Below, piece after piece: positions 7,638-17,050 of a DNA stretch of 64,000 nucleotides (the stretch's first letter is position 1; each line of letters starts with the position of its first letter). The DNA is from Pseudomonas sp. URMO17WK12:I11 (GTDB lineage Bacteria > Pseudomonadota > Gammaproteobacteria > Pseudomonadales > Pseudomonadaceae), in contig NZ_VEDF01000015.1 of the NCBI RefSeq assembly GCF_007677725.1, positions 1 to 64,000 on the forward strand, written 5' to 3'. The notes under the pieces are model-generated. The model had not been told where the DNA came from and did no database searches. It saw only the letters and a program-made list of their open reading frames with translations. A program made the position numbers and the translations under genes.

Positions 7638-8849
7638 TTATTGCGAATAGGTGCGCAGGAAATTCCCGATCCGCCCGATCGCCGCCTCGAGATCATCCAC
7701 ACGTGGCAAGGTGACCACGCGGAAGTGGTCCGGCCATGGCCAGTTGAACGCTGTGCCCTGGACGATCAGCAGTTTCTCCGACAACAGCAAGTCGAGGGCG
7801 AATTTTTCGTCGTTGAGAATCGGGCAGACCTTTGGGTCGATCCGCGGGAAGGCGTACAAGGCGCCCATCGGCTTGACGCAGCTGACCCCTGGAATGTCGT
7901 TGAGCAATTCATAGGTGCGGTTGCGCTGTTCGAGCAGGCGCCCGGGTGGCAGCACCAGGTCATTGATGCTCTGGTAGCCGCCCAGCGCGGTCTGGATCGC
8001 GTGCTGGGCCGGCACGTTGGCGCACAGGCGCATGTTGGCCAGCATGTCGATGCCTTCGATGTAGCTCTGGGCATGGTGCTTGGGCCCGGAGATGATCAGC
8101 CAACCGGAGCGGAAACCTGCCACTCGGTAGGACTTGGACAGCCCATTGAAGGTCAGGCACAGCAGATCGGGCGCCAGCGAGGCGGTGCTGATGTGCACGG
8201 CTTCGTCATAGAGGATCTTGTCGTAGATCTCATCGGAGAACACCACCAGGTTGTGCTGACGCGCCAGCTCCAACATGCCCTGCAGCAGTTCCTTGGAATA
8301 CACGGCGCCGGTAGGGTTGTTCGGATTGATGATCACCAGTGCCTTGGTATTGGGGGTGATCTTGGCCTTGATGTCGGCCAGGTCCGGGAACCAGTCGGCC
8401 TGCTCGTCGCACAGGTAATGCACCGGCTTGCCCCCGGCCAGGCTCACGGCGGCGGTCCACAGCGGGTAGTCAGGGGCTGGAATCAGCACTTCGTCGCCGT
8501 TGTTGAGCAGCGCCTGCATCGACATGACGATCAGCTCGGACACACCATTGCCGAGGTAGATGTCCTCGATGGTGACGCCTTCGATCTCTTTTTGCTGGCA
8601 ATACTGCATGACCGCCTTGCGCGCGCTGAACAAACCCTTGGAGTCGCTGTAGCCTTGGGCAGTCGGCAAGTTGCGGATCACATCCTGGAGAATCTCGTCG
8701 GGCGCCTCGAAGCCAAACGGCGCCGGGTTGCCGATGTTCAGCTTGAGGATGCGATGGCCTTCCTCTTCCAGGCGTTTGGCGTGCTTGAGCACTGGGCCGC
8801 GAATGTCGTAGCAGACATTGGCGAGCTTGTTCGATTTGCTGAACTGCAT
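7638..8849 (-). CDS. alaA: Alanine transaminase of the AlaA type (PLP-dependent aminotransferase)
   Basis: This fold-type I aminotransferase interconverts pyruvate/glutamate and alanine/2-oxoglutarate. The 403-residue protein has the N-terminal KLNIGNPAPFGF segment, substrate/PLP residues in NPNNPTGAVYS, SDEIYDKI, and the Schiff-base lysine in NGLSKSYRVAGFRSGW near residue 240. The start at 8849 gives the MQFSKSNKL N-terminus seen in the AlaA family. An in-frame upstream extension to 8963 lacks family character. The length matches E. coli AlaA (405). It is divergent from msrB. Confidence 0.92.
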   Translation of the reverse strand: MQFSKSNKLANVCYDIRGPVLKHAKRLEEEGHRILKLNIGNPAPFGFEAPDEILQDVIRNLPTAQGYSDSKGLFSARKAVMQYCQQKEIEGVTIEDIYLGNGVSELIVMSMQALLNNGDEVLIPAPDYPLWTAAVSLAGGKPVHYLCDEQADWFPDLADIKAKITPNTKALVIINPNNPTGAVYSKELLQGMLELARQHNLVVFSDEIYDKILYDEAVHISTASLAPDLLCLTFNGLSKSYRVAGFRSGWLIISGPKHHAQSYIEGIDMLANMRLCANVPAQHAIQTALGGYQSINDLVLPPGRLLEQRNRTYELLNDIPGVSCVKPMGALYAFPRIDPKVCPILNDEKFALDLLLSEKLLIVQGTAFNWPWPDHFRVVTLPRVDDLEAAIGRIGNFLRTYSQ

Positions 8850-9017
8850 GATGGGATCCCGATTGAGAATACGCGCCGCCCTTTGGTCGAAAGGTTTGAA
8901 AGGGCAGAAAGCGGGTGCCAGACTTGAGGCCTTGCACACCAAGCCAACTAATATACGTGCCACCCGCGCCAGGGAAAAGCCGGCGCGAGGTGAAATTCAG
9001 CCTGCCGAGGTTTACTC

Positions 9018-9422
9018 ATGCAAAAGATCGACAAGACACTGGAACAATGGCGCGAGATGCTCGACCCCGAGCAGTACCAGGTGTGTCGGCTGAAGGGGAC
9101 CGAGCGGCCCTTCAGCGGCAAGTACAACAGCGAACGGCGTGACGGCATCTATCACTGCATCTGCTGCGAACTGCCGCTGTTCGACGCCCGCACCAAATTC
9201 GACGCCGGCTGCGGCTGGCCTAGCTTCTACGCGCCGATCGAAGAGCGCGCGATGATCGAGATCCGCGACACCTCCCACGGCATGATCCGTACCGAGGTCA
9301 CCTGCGCCCAGTGCGATGCGCACCTGGGCCATGTCTTTCCCGATGGCCCGCCGCCGACCGGCCTGCGCTACTGCATCAATTCGGTGTGCCTGGACTTCAA
9401 GCCCCGCGACGGAGCGCAATGA
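9018..9422 (+). CDS. msrB: Peptide methionine-(R)-S-oxide reductase MsrB
   Basis: MsrB reduces R-methionine sulfoxide in oxidised proteins. The 134-residue protein carries the two zinc-binding CxxC pairs (CICC and CAQC), the GWPSFYAPI substrate segment and the catalytic cysteine in RYCINSVCLDF near the C-terminus. The stop codon overlaps the next gene's start region, so msrB and the peroxidase gene form a translationally coupled oxidative-stress pair. Confidence 0.96.
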   Translation: MQKIDKTLEQWREMLDPEQYQVCRLKGTERPFSGKYNSERRDGIYHCICCELPLFDARTKFDAGCGWPSFYAPIEERAMIEIRDTSHGMIRTEVTCAQCDAHLGHVFPDGPPPTGLRYCINSVCLDFKPRDGAQ

Positions 9423-9910
9423 TGGCTGAAACGATGCTGGACATCACCTGCATGACCCTCGGCGGCGAGCCGAAGAAACTCGGTGACTTCCCCGCCAAGG
9501 CACTGCTGGTGGTCAACACCGCCAGCCAATGCGGTTTCACCCCGCAGTACAAGGGTCTGGAGCAGCTATGGCAGCACTACCGCGAACGAGGCTTGGTAGT
9601 GCTCGGCTTTCCATGCAACCAGTTTGGCAAGCAGGAACCGGGCGATACGCGCGAGATCGCGCAATTCTGCGAGCGTAATTTCGGCGTGAGCTTTCCGCTG
9701 TTTCGCAAGGTCGAGGTCAACGGACCCGGCGCGCATCCCTTGTTCGCCGCGCTCAAGCAGCGCGCTCCTGGCCTGTTGGGTACCCAGCGAATCAAGTGGA
9801 ATTTCACCAAGTTCCTGATTGACCCTGCCAGCGGCCAGGTCACGCGTTATGCGCCAACGACCAAACCGCAGGCCTTGGAGGCCGACATCGAGCGTCTGCT
9901 CAGCCGCTGA
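9422..9910 (+). CDS. Glutathione peroxidase family protein (cysteine form)
   Basis: This thiol peroxidase of about 162 residues reduces hydroperoxides with glutathione or thioredoxin. It shows NTASQCGFTPQY with the peroxidatic cysteine in place of selenocysteine, the GFPCNQFGKQEPG signature and the WNFTKFL motif, which supply Cys, Gln, Trp and Asn of the active site. Three in-frame ATGs (9419, 9422, 9434) are possible. 9422 is chosen because it abuts the end of msrB. The gene ends 11 bp inside the convergent sensor kinase gene. Confidence 0.93.
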   Translation: MAETMLDITCMTLGGEPKKLGDFPAKALLVVNTASQCGFTPQYKGLEQLWQHYRERGLVVLGFPCNQFGKQEPGDTREIAQFCERNFGVSFPLFRKVEVNGPGAHPLFAALKQRAPGLLGTQRIKWNFTKFLIDPASGQVTRYAPTTKPQALEADIERLLSR

Positions 9911-12212
9911 GCGGCACCCAGTGATCGATCAGCGCCAGCAGCTCTTCGCGGCGGAAAGGCTTGGCCAGGTAGTCGCTCATACCCGCGGCGCGGCAGCGCT
10001 CGCGCTCCTCGGGCATGGCGTTGGCAGTCAGGGCGACGATGGGCAGGTCCGACCAGCGCCCGCTCTGGCGAATGCGTCGGCTGGCCTCGTAGCCGTCCAT
10101 GACCGGCATGTTGCAGTCCATCAGCACCAGGTCGAAGTCCTCGCGCTCTAGCCAGTCCAGCGCCTCTAGACCCTGGGTGGCCACCTGCACCTGGCAGCCG
10201 AGCTTGGCCAGCATGCCCTTGGCGACCAATTGGTTGACCGGGTTGTCTTCGACCAGAAGGATGCGCGCGCGCCCTGCGACGGAGCCTGGCAGAGGGGTCG
10301 CCAGTGGATGTTCCGGCGCATGGCCCTGAAGGGTGCGGCGCAGGGTTTGATAGAGCGCATTGCGTGCCAGCGGGCGGGCCAGTTGGTGCAGCGGGGCCAA
10401 TTGCGCCGATTGCTCGCTGGTCAGGAAGTTGCCGTAGGCCGTCACAAGCAGGATCGGCGCCTCGAGGGCCGGGCGCAGTTGGAACAGATGCTCGAGATCG
10501 TCGGTGATCAACAAGTCGATGGCGGCAGGCAGCGCGGCGCTGCTGTCATGCCGCTGATAGTCCAGCCCCCAGGTCGGCAGCAGGGCCTGCAGCAGCTCGC
10601 TCAGGCCGCTGCCAGCGTCGCTGATGGCCACGACCTTGCCTTTGAGGGCTGGCGCTGCCAAGGCCTCGGTATGGGCAGTCAGCGGCAGCTCGGCGCTGAA
10701 GCGACTGCCAAAGCCCGTCTCCGACTCGATGTGCAGGCGTCCCTGCATGGCCTGGCACAGGTTGCGGGTGAGCGCCAGGCCCAAGCCCGTACCGCCGTAT
10801 TGCCGGGAGATGCCGGCACCGGCCTGGGTGAAGGGTTGAAAGATGCGCGTCTGGGCGTCCACCGGGATACCGATGCCAGTGTCGCGCACCTCCAGGCGAA
10901 CCCCGCCAACGATCTGGGTCAGGCGCACGTCAACGCGGCCGAAGCGGGTGAATTTCAGGGCGTTGGACAGCAGGTTGCTGATCACCTGGCGCACCCGCAT
11001 GGGGTCACCTAGCACCGAGCTTGGAAAGCCATCTGCGATCAGGCAGGTGAGCTCGACACTTTGCGCGGCGTTTTGCGAAAGCAGATTGGCGGTGTCTTCG
11101 ACCATCGCGCCGAGGTCGAAGGGGATGCGCTCGAGCTCCAGCTGCCCGGCATCGAACTTGGACAGGTCGAGGATATCGTTGAGCAATTCCACCAGCACTT
11201 TGCCCGAGTCATGGGCAATCGCCAGCTGCTGGCGCTGTTCGCCGGCCATGGGGCTGTCCAGCGCCAGGGCGATCATGCCCAGCATGCCGTTGAGCGGGGT
11301 GCGGATTTCGTGGCTCATGTTGGCCAGGAACGCAGCGCGCGCCTGGGCCATGTCGAGCGCGCGTTGGCGCGCCTCTTCCAGTTCCTGGTTGGACTGGCTC
11401 AGGCGGCTGTTGCTGGCCTTGAGCTGCTCGGTGCGCGCCGAGACGATGTCTTCGAGTTCGTTGAGGTATTGCGTCAGACGGTTCTCGGCATTACGCCGCT
11501 GCTGGATCTCGGTCGCCATGCTGACGAATTGCTGGTTGGCCACCTTGACCAGTACGCCGATCTCGTCCAGTTCGTGGCCTGGGGGGCAGTCGACACGGGT
11601 TTGCCCGGGCTGGCGCGGGTCGCGTCCGGTCAGGGCGCCGATCACCGTCACCAGCGGCTTGGTCAGCATGATGTAGAACAGCGCGAGCAGTATGCCGGTC
11701 AGCACCAGGCTGCGGGCGAAACCATTGAGCAGGGTGACGCCGGCACGGTTGAGAAAACGCCCGCCAAATGCGTAGGTGTCGACATCCAGGTACAAGGTGC
11801 CGAGGTATTCCTCGGGCATGTGGGTCAGGTACAGGCGTTCCTTGAACTGGCGCTCCTGGCCGAACAGAAAGTCGCTCAAGGGACGCAGGCGGTCCTGCAG
11901 GCGCGGACGCTCGACATCGGCGAGCACCGTGTCGTTGTTGTCGATCAGGCGCGCGTGGATGATCGCCGGCGATTCGAGCAAGCCTCGGGTCAGCTCCAGC
12001 GCCAGTTCCGAGTCGATGTTGTAGGCGATCCGCGATGCCGGGTTGTGGCTGATTTGCAGCAGTGCCTGCACTTCGCGGTTGATGGATGCGTCTTCACTGG
12101 CATAATCGATGCCGATCTGGATGAGACTGAGCAATGTTCCCAGGATGAAGCCTACCAGGACTGTCAACCGGGCTTGCTTGTAGGACAGGCGATTGGTGAA
12201 CTTGATATCCAT
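9900..12212 (-). CDS. Hybrid sensor histidine kinase/response regulator
   Basis: The 770-residue inner-membrane kinase has helices at about 15-35 and 165-185 enclosing a periplasmic sensor region of about 130 residues. A HAMP-like linker and coiled coil follow (about 190-285). The HisKA box ANMSHEIRTPLNGM carries phospho-acceptor His301. The ATPase domain has N (SNALKFT), G1 (DTGIGIP) and G2 (GTGLGLAL) boxes. A degenerate receiver (about 525-640) precedes a full receiver at about 651-770 with Asp699 (LMDCNMPVMDG) and Lys in LAKPF. The architecture recalls BarA without the HPt domain, so a separate phosphotransfer protein is needed. No cognate regulator is adjacent. The start at 12212 omits a non-conserved 27-residue extension. 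Confidence 0.9.
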   Translation of the reverse strand: MDIKFTNRLSYKQARLTVLVGFILGTLLSLIQIGIDYASEDASINREVQALLQISHNPASRIAYNIDSELALELTRGLLESPAIIHARLIDNNDTVLADVERPRLQDRLRPLSDFLFGQERQFKERLYLTHMPEEYLGTLYLDVDTYAFGGRFLNRAGVTLLNGFARSLVLTGILLALFYIMLTKPLVTVIGALTGRDPRQPGQTRVDCPPGHELDEIGVLVKVANQQFVSMATEIQQRRNAENRLTQYLNELEDIVSARTEQLKASNSRLSQSNQELEEARQRALDMAQARAAFLANMSHEIRTPLNGMLGMIALALDSPMAGEQRQQLAIAHDSGKVLVELLNDILDLSKFDAGQLELERIPFDLGAMVEDTANLLSQNAAQSVELTCLIADGFPSSVLGDPMRVRQVISNLLSNALKFTRFGRVDVRLTQIVGGVRLEVRDTGIGIPVDAQTRIFQPFTQAGAGISRQYGGTGLGLALTRNLCQAMQGRLHIESETGFGSRFSAELPLTAHTEALAAPALKGKVVAISDAGSGLSELLQALLPTWGLDYQRHDSSAALPAAIDLLITDDLEHLFQLRPALEAPILLVTAYGNFLTSEQSAQLAPLHQLARPLARNALYQTLRRTLQGHAPEHPLATPLPGSVAGRARILLVEDNPVNQLVAKGMLAKLGCQVQVATQGLEALDWLEREDFDLVLMDCNMPVMDGYEASRRIRQSGRWSDLPIVALTANAMPEERERCRAAGMSDYLAKPFRREELLALIDHWVPLSG

Positions 12213-12324
12213 GAGTCCCGAGCCGGTTTCACATTCCTTGCGCTGCGCAAGCATAGCCGATCCACCCCGGCTACTGGTGGCCTTGTCACACATTCAGCCT
12301 ATACCTGAATCCGTAGGAGTCGTC

Positions 12325-13212
12325 ATGGACGCCCGTTTGAACACTTTCCTCGACCGCGCCGAATCGGTTTTGGCGCGCTTGGAGCCTCTGCTGCCTGCCG
12401 CACGCCCGGCAATCGACTGGGATACCAGCCTGGCTGCCCGCTGGCAGCGTGATGGCCGCAGTGGCTACCTGATGCCGCTGCAGGTGAGCCTGGATATCCG
12501 TTTGAGCGACCTGATCGGCGTCGATCAGCAGCGCGAGCAACTGGGCCGCAATACACACCAGTTCATCAACGGCATGCCGGCCAACCATGCGTTGCTCTGG
12601 GGCTCGCGTGGCACCGGCAAGTCTTCGCTGGTGCGTGCCCTGCTGGCCGAGCACGCCAGCACCGGGTTGCGCCTGATCGAAATCGAGCGCGATCACCTGG
12701 CCGATCTACCGCGCGTGGTCGAGCAGCTGCAAAAATTGCCGCAACGCTTCATCTTGTTCTGCGATGACCTTTCATTCGAAGCCGGGGAGGGCGACTACCG
12801 GGTGCTCAAGAGCGTGCTCGATGGCTCGCTGGAGCAGGCCCCGGACAACGTGCTGCTGTACGCCACGTCCAACCGCCGTCACCTGGTGCCGGAAAAGCAG
12901 AGCGACAACGAAAACTGGAAGAGGGTCGACGGCGAACTGCACCCGAATGAGGCGGTGGAGGACAAGATCGCGTTATCTGACCGATTTGGCTTGTGGCTGT
13001 CGTTCTATCCGTTCAGCCAGGAACACTTCCTCGACGTGGTCGAACACTGGATCGGTCAACTGGCGAGCGCCGCCGGTCTGTGCTGGCAGCGTGACGAAGC
13101 GTTGGACATTCTCGCCGTGCGCTGGGCAACCGGGCGCGGCAACCGTAATGGCCGTTGTGCCTATCAGTTCGCCCGCTATTGGGTCGGGCTGCAATTGCTG
13201 GAGCAAAAGTAA
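12325..13212 (+). CDS. DUF815-family AAA-type ATPase
   Basis: The 295-residue protein has a Walker A motif in LLWGSRGTGKSSLVRA near residue 95, a Walker B-like FILFCDDLSFE near residue 150 and a sensor region LLYATSNRRHL, all typical of the DUF815 (YcjX/DUF815 ATPase) family. Its biochemical role is not established. The ATG at 12325 is preceded by taggag. Its stop codon is immediately followed by the ATG of the free methionine sulfoxide reductase gene, so the two are very likely cotranscribed. Confidence 0.88.
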   Translation: MDARLNTFLDRAESVLARLEPLLPAARPAIDWDTSLAARWQRDGRSGYLMPLQVSLDIRLSDLIGVDQQREQLGRNTHQFINGMPANHALLWGSRGTGKSSLVRALLAEHASTGLRLIEIERDHLADLPRVVEQLQKLPQRFILFCDDLSFEAGEGDYRVLKSVLDGSLEQAPDNVLLYATSNRRHLVPEKQSDNENWKRVDGELHPNEAVEDKIALSDRFGLWLSFYPFSQEHFLDVVEHWIGQLASAAGLCWQRDEALDILAVRWATGRGNRNGRCAYQFARYWVGLQLLEQK

Positions 13213-13695
13213 ATGATCGACCTCAATGCCAGTGGCACTGGCCTCGACGGCTACGACCTGCTGGCGGCGCAAGTGCAGGCGCTGTTCAGCGACGAGCGCG
13301 ATTTCATCGCCAATGCCGCGCAGTTTTCGGCGTTTCTCTACCACCAGGTCGAAGACCTCAACTGGGCGGGGTTCTACCTCAATCGCGATGAACAGCTGGT
13401 GCTCGGCCCGTTCCAAGGCCAGGTTGCCTGTGTACGGATCGCCTTCAGCCAAGGCGTGTGCGGGGCAGCTGCAGCTACCCGGCAAACCCAGCGGGTCGAG
13501 GATGTACATGCGTTTCCCGGGCATATTGCCTGCGACAGTGCGTCGAACAGCGAGCTGGTGATCCCGTTGGTGAAGGAGGGGCGCCTGATTGGCGTGCTGG
13601 ACCTCGATAGCCCGAAGCTTGCGCGCTTCAGCGAGGCCGATCAAGCCGGGCTGGAGCGCCTGGCGGCGATTTTCCTTGAGCTGAGCGACTGCTGA
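13213..13695 (+). CDS. msrC: Free methionine-(R)-sulfoxide reductase (GAF domain)
   Basis: The 160-residue single GAF-domain enzyme reduces free methionine R-sulfoxide. The three cysteines of the catalytic pocket are present at about 73 (VACVRI), 83 (GVCGAA) and 107 (HIACD), with the NWAGFYL and SELVIPL segments of the family. The start codon directly abuts the stop codon of the DUF815 ATPase gene. Together with MsrB at 9018 this window has both protein-bound and free methionine repair. Confidence 0.92.
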   Translation: MIDLNASGTGLDGYDLLAAQVQALFSDERDFIANAAQFSAFLYHQVEDLNWAGFYLNRDEQLVLGPFQGQVACVRIAFSQGVCGAAAATRQTQRVEDVHAFPGHIACDSASNSELVIPLVKEGRLIGVLDLDSPKLARFSEADQAGLERLAAIFLELSDC

Positions 13696-13715
13696 TCACT
13701 GTCGTCTTCAATGGC

Positions 13716-13765
13716 GCCTGTGCAAGCGCTCGGCAAGACCGCTTTGCACAGGGCCGGAACCGGCC
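13716..13765. other. Double hairpin between convergent genes
   Basis: cctgtgcaagcg (13717-13728) pairs with cgctttgcacagg (13740-13752), with one bulge. This is followed at once by the palindrome ggccgg-aa-ccggcc (13752-13765). There is no T run. It may slow transcription or be a REP-like element; the role is inference. Confidence 0.5.
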
Positions 13766-13770
13766 TGGTA

Positions 13771-14538
13771 TCAATCGTAGATAACGCGCTTTTTCCAGGT
13801 TTCGTCTTCGTCGGTCTTGAGCCCCTCGGTCAATTCGTTCTGTTCGTCCTGCGCCGGCTCCATTCGATCCATCACCTGGGCATTGGCCCGGTTCAGCAGT
13901 TTTTCCAGGTAGGTCAGCTGCTCTTCATAAAGCTTCGGCTCCGGCTGCTTGCGCAGGTATTGCACGCCGCGCTCGAAGGCCAGACGCGCCTGCCCCGGCT
14001 GCTCTTGCTGCAGGGCCTGCTGGCCCAGATTGTTGAAGAACTCGATGTGCAAGAGCACCAGGATGTGGCGGATCTCCTTGACCCATTGCTTGCCCTCGGC
14101 TGTCGGTATGACGTTTTCCTGAGTCGCCTTGACCACCAAGGTATGCAGCGCCTCGAGCAGAAAACGCACATCCTTGGCCTTGGCTTCGGTCTGGATCGGG
14201 CAGGGCGGATTGTTCAGCGCGATACCAGAGCCTTGGGCGACCAGTTCCACCAGTTCGGCGATACGGCCCTTGAGCTCGGCATTGTGCTTATCCAGTGCCA
14301 GGCGCCGCTGCTCGAGGTTGAGTTCCAGTCGTGCCAGCAGCAGTTTCAAGGCCGGGGTCATGAACTGGCCGGGGAAGGATTCGCTGATCTCCCCACACCG
14401 CCGCACCCGTTCGGCCAGCTCGATTTTCAAGCGCGCGCGTTCGAGCTTGCCGTTCTCGACCACGTTATTGAGGTAGCCGATCACGATCAGCAATGCGATC
14501 CCGGCCACGATGAGCAATGTGATCAGAAGTGGGGTCAC
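13771..14538 (-). CDS. Membrane-anchored coiled-coil protein of unknown function
   Basis: I do not recognise a named family. The protein of about 255 residues has one N-terminal hydrophobic segment (PLLITLLIVAGIALLIVIGY) followed by a cytoplasmic, charged, mostly helical region with coiled-coil character around residues 30-110 and an acidic tail. The GTG at 14538 is chosen because GAGGCG lies six bases upstream; the frame is open to 14595. It is convergent with the msrC operon across the double hairpin. Similar proteins are, as I recall, a conserved hypothetical in pseudomonads. Confidence 0.75.
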   Translation of the reverse strand: MTPLLITLLIVAGIALLIVIGYLNNVVENGKLERARLKIELAERVRRCGEISESFPGQFMTPALKLLLARLELNLEQRRLALDKHNAELKGRIAELVELVAQGSGIALNNPPCPIQTEAKAKDVRFLLEALHTLVVKATQENVIPTAEGKQWVKEIRHILVLLHIEFFNNLGQQALQQEQPGQARLAFERGVQYLRKQPEPKLYEEQLTYLEKLLNRANAQVMDRMEPAQDEQNELTEGLKTDEDETWKKRVIYD

Positions 14539-14777
14539 CGTTAACGCCTCATGAAAGGGTTTACTTATTGAGTGTAGGAGCCAGCTTGCCAACATGAGGC
14601 CCGGTTGGGTGCATCTGTTTAGCTATCGGCAATCCGCATCGAGACATGATGCTGGCATATTGATAGTGAGCTTGCCCGAGGTGGCGCCAGAAAATCAACG
14701 CCATTCACTCGGCGCGTTTCATCTGTGGGCCCAATAAGGCGCGAAGTCATTGATTTAAATAAATTTCTACAAAAGGG
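14539..14777. other. Intergenic stretch without a recognisable gene
   Basis: This is the upstream side of the tRNA operon. Short open frames here have no support. Apart from the tRNA promoter at its right end I see no further structured element. Confidence 0.6.
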
Positions 14778-14806
14778 TTGACGGCCCTTCCTGGCATACA
14801 TAGAAT
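14778..14806 (+). promoter_or_regulatory. Sigma70 promoter of the tRNA operon
   Basis: TTGACG (14778-14783) and TAGAAT (14801-14806) are separated by exactly 17 nt, a near-consensus promoter about 75 nt upstream of the first tRNA. The GC-rich stretch gcgcgcc just downstream resembles a stringent-response discriminator. Confidence 0.85.
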
Positions 14807-14880
14807 GCGCGCCACTTGCAGCGTAAAGCACACAGCGAAACGCGGCAGGCAGTGAAAGCAGGCAGCGATGCCAGCAGTGT

Positions 14881-14956
14881 GTCCCCTTCGTCTAGTGGCC
14901 TAGGACACCGCCCTTTCACGGCGGTAACAGGGGTTCGAGTCCCCTAGGGGACGCCA
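14881..14956 (+). tRNA. tRNA-Glu (TTC)
   Basis: The 76-nt cloverleaf has an acceptor stem gtcccc/ggggac, anticodon loop ctttcac giving anticodon TTC, a T-loop ttcgagt and an encoded 3' CCA. First gene of the array. Confidence 0.97.
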
Positions 14957-14960
14957 TTAT

Positions 14961-15036
<76 letters not shown>

Positions 15037-15128
15037 AATTCTCCGGCAACGCTTGACGGCGGGGCAGGAAATAGAAATCCAGTCTGAATCGTGAGGTTCA
15101 GGTCCTGGTGCACTGAAAAGTGTAGTGT

Positions 15129-15204
15129 GTCCCCTTCGTCTAGTGGCCTAGGACACCGCCCTTTCACGGCGGTAACAGGGGTTCGAGTCCCCTAGGGGAC
15201 GCCA
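15129..15204 (+). tRNA. tRNA-Glu (TTC), second copy
   Basis: Identical in sequence to the copy at 14881. The Glu-Gly pair has evidently been duplicated. Confidence 0.97.
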
Positions 15205-15207
15205 AAC

Positions 15208-15283
<76 letters not shown>

Positions 15284-15369
15284 GTTTAAATACTGTGGCG
15301 TTCGCACGGTGCAGTGGTGGTGAGGGTCGTAAAGGCGCTTCACGCCGATTAGCGGTAAAGCTTCACATT

Positions 15370-15445
<76 letters not shown>

Positions 15446-15484
15446 AACAGTAGGCTGCCCCTTCAACCTGAAGGGCAGGCACAC

Positions 15485-15512
15485 GAAAAAAGACGCTTAG
15501 GCGTCTTTTTTC
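15485..15512. terminator. Bidirectional terminator between tRNA operon and accessory region
   Basis: A gaaaaaagacgc/gcgtcttttttc stem with loop ttag has T runs on both strands. It can end the tRNA transcript and also the leftward transcript of the Ig-like protein gene at 15538. Confidence 0.9.
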
Positions 15513-15537
15513 GTTTCTGCAGTTCGTCCGCCGCGGT

Positions 15538-17004
15538 CTATCCAGGAATGTCTACCAGCGTTGCGGAGGTGTGTGGGAATGTCAGCCAGCTCTGTTTATC
15601 GTCAAAACTCACTCTGACCTTCACCTGGAATTGATACCCAGACTCAAGCTGCTGCAATTGCCCTTTGGTCAATGAACCCACGGGCATGGCGCTATTTTCG
15701 CCTGGCACCGGCGCTTCGCTAACCAGCGGCAGCGTCACCTTCTCCCTGGGTGCACCACGCTTGACCCCCTCGAGCCAAACCGTGACGAACTGTGATGTGG
15801 CCATGTGTTGCCAGGTTGGCAGGGAGAAGTTTGCTCGGTCACCCATGGTGCTCAGCACCAGGAGGTGATCGGTGATCTTGTCGCATTGCACCACGGGCAA
15901 GCCGGTCAGCCATTCAACCTGCAGGCGATGGATTTGCGAGTCGAACAGCTCATCGGCCCGGCTCTTGACCTGATACCTGACCTCTATCGCCTTGCCCATG
16001 TGCGGAGCGATGTTGGCCTTCGGCACCTGGAAGCGGCGCCCACCGGGTGTGATGGGAACGTCGCTGCTGTAGGCGCCAACCGTGCCCGGCTCGCCCCAGA
16101 ACACCGTGATCAGGTCGTCGTCTTCCAGCACGGCATCACTGGGTATCTCCAGCGTGGCGCCGTTTAGCGCGTCGCGCGGCTTGAGCGTGCTGAAAAACGC
16201 CGTACCGATAGCTTGCACGACTTTGATCGGAGGCAGGTTGCGGGGAGCGGGTAGCACCGCCGCACCGATGCCAACGGCCAATGAACGCTGAATCGCAGTA
16301 CCGGCACGGTCCTGCACTTCGTAGCGGGCGAAGCGCGGTCCGTCCTTGGATTGGCGGATGAAATCGCCAGGGATCGCCAGCGTCAGCGGCGTATCGAGGT
16401 CTGCCTTGGTCAGCTCGCGAATGCCGACCAGTTCTTTGCCCACTGGGCTGGCGCTCCAGTACCAGCGCACCTTGTCGCCCACCGCCGCGCCGGTGTATTT
16501 GGGTACTTGGCCGAGTAACTGGTCGCCGTTGGCTTCCAGATAGCGCTCGGTCACCCCGTTGCGTATCACTTCCGGAGGGTAGACAAGATCATCGTTTTCA
16601 CCCAGATAGGGTGGGGTTTTATCGATGATGATCCGCAGTTTTTCTGAAGGCACCGTCTCGCCGTAGTGCACCGTTACCTGGTAATGGATGTCGTGATGGC
16701 CTTCGATCAGAAAGCGCGCCTCGACATCGATGAACAATTCTACTTCCTTAACCGGCGCCGTCCATTGGCGTCTGGCGACGGGCCTCTCATTGATGAACAG
16801 TACGAGCGTCTCCGGCTCTTCTGGCGACGGGTCGGAATGGCGCCACATGGGGAACTCGACACGCAGAGGGGTGAAGGTTGCCTTGAAGGGCAGCAGATTG
16901 ATTTCCCCGTCAGCAATGTCCGGCAACAGGGCAGGAATGCTGGGGGGTAGGTAAGTGGCGGCGAAATCCACTTTGCGAACGGTTCGCAGCTTCACAATGG
17001 ACAT
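15538..17004 (-). CDS. Ig-like repeat protein 1 of the Rhs-associated family
   Basis: I recognise no named family. The 488-residue protein is built of beta-rich repeats of about 100-120 residues resembling bacterial Ig-like domains. Recurrent features are GDxVxxxW, DKTPP, a YLEANGDQLLGQVP block near residue 160 and a closing (V/I)RYQV strand. The block DxTPP...YLxxxGDxLLGxxP is shared with the protein at 19416, and the C-terminal FSLPTWQHMATSQFVTVW...VKVRVSFD block with the protein at 26523. It has no signal peptide or membrane segment. It lies 46 bp downstream of the autotransporter on the same strand. A binding or structural partner role for the Rhs proteins is inference. Confidence 0.7.
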   Translation of the reverse strand: MSIVKLRTVRKVDFAATYLPPSIPALLPDIADGEINLLPFKATFTPLRVEFPMWRHSDPSPEEPETLVLFINERPVARRQWTAPVKEVELFIDVEARFLIEGHHDIHYQVTVHYGETVPSEKLRIIIDKTPPYLGENDDLVYPPEVIRNGVTERYLEANGDQLLGQVPKYTGAAVGDKVRWYWSASPVGKELVGIRELTKADLDTPLTLAIPGDFIRQSKDGPRFARYEVQDRAGTAIQRSLAVGIGAAVLPAPRNLPPIKVVQAIGTAFFSTLKPRDALNGATLEIPSDAVLEDDDLITVFWGEPGTVGAYSSDVPITPGGRRFQVPKANIAPHMGKAIEVRYQVKSRADELFDSQIHRLQVEWLTGLPVVQCDKITDHLLVLSTMGDRANFSLPTWQHMATSQFVTVWLEGVKRGAPREKVTLPLVSEAPVPGENSAMPVGSLTKGQLQQLESGYQFQVKVRVSFDDKQSWLTFPHTSATLVDIPG

Positions 17005-17050
17005 TGTGCTCCTCCAATGAGAAGGGGCCGTGGCCGGCCCCCCTGTGTGT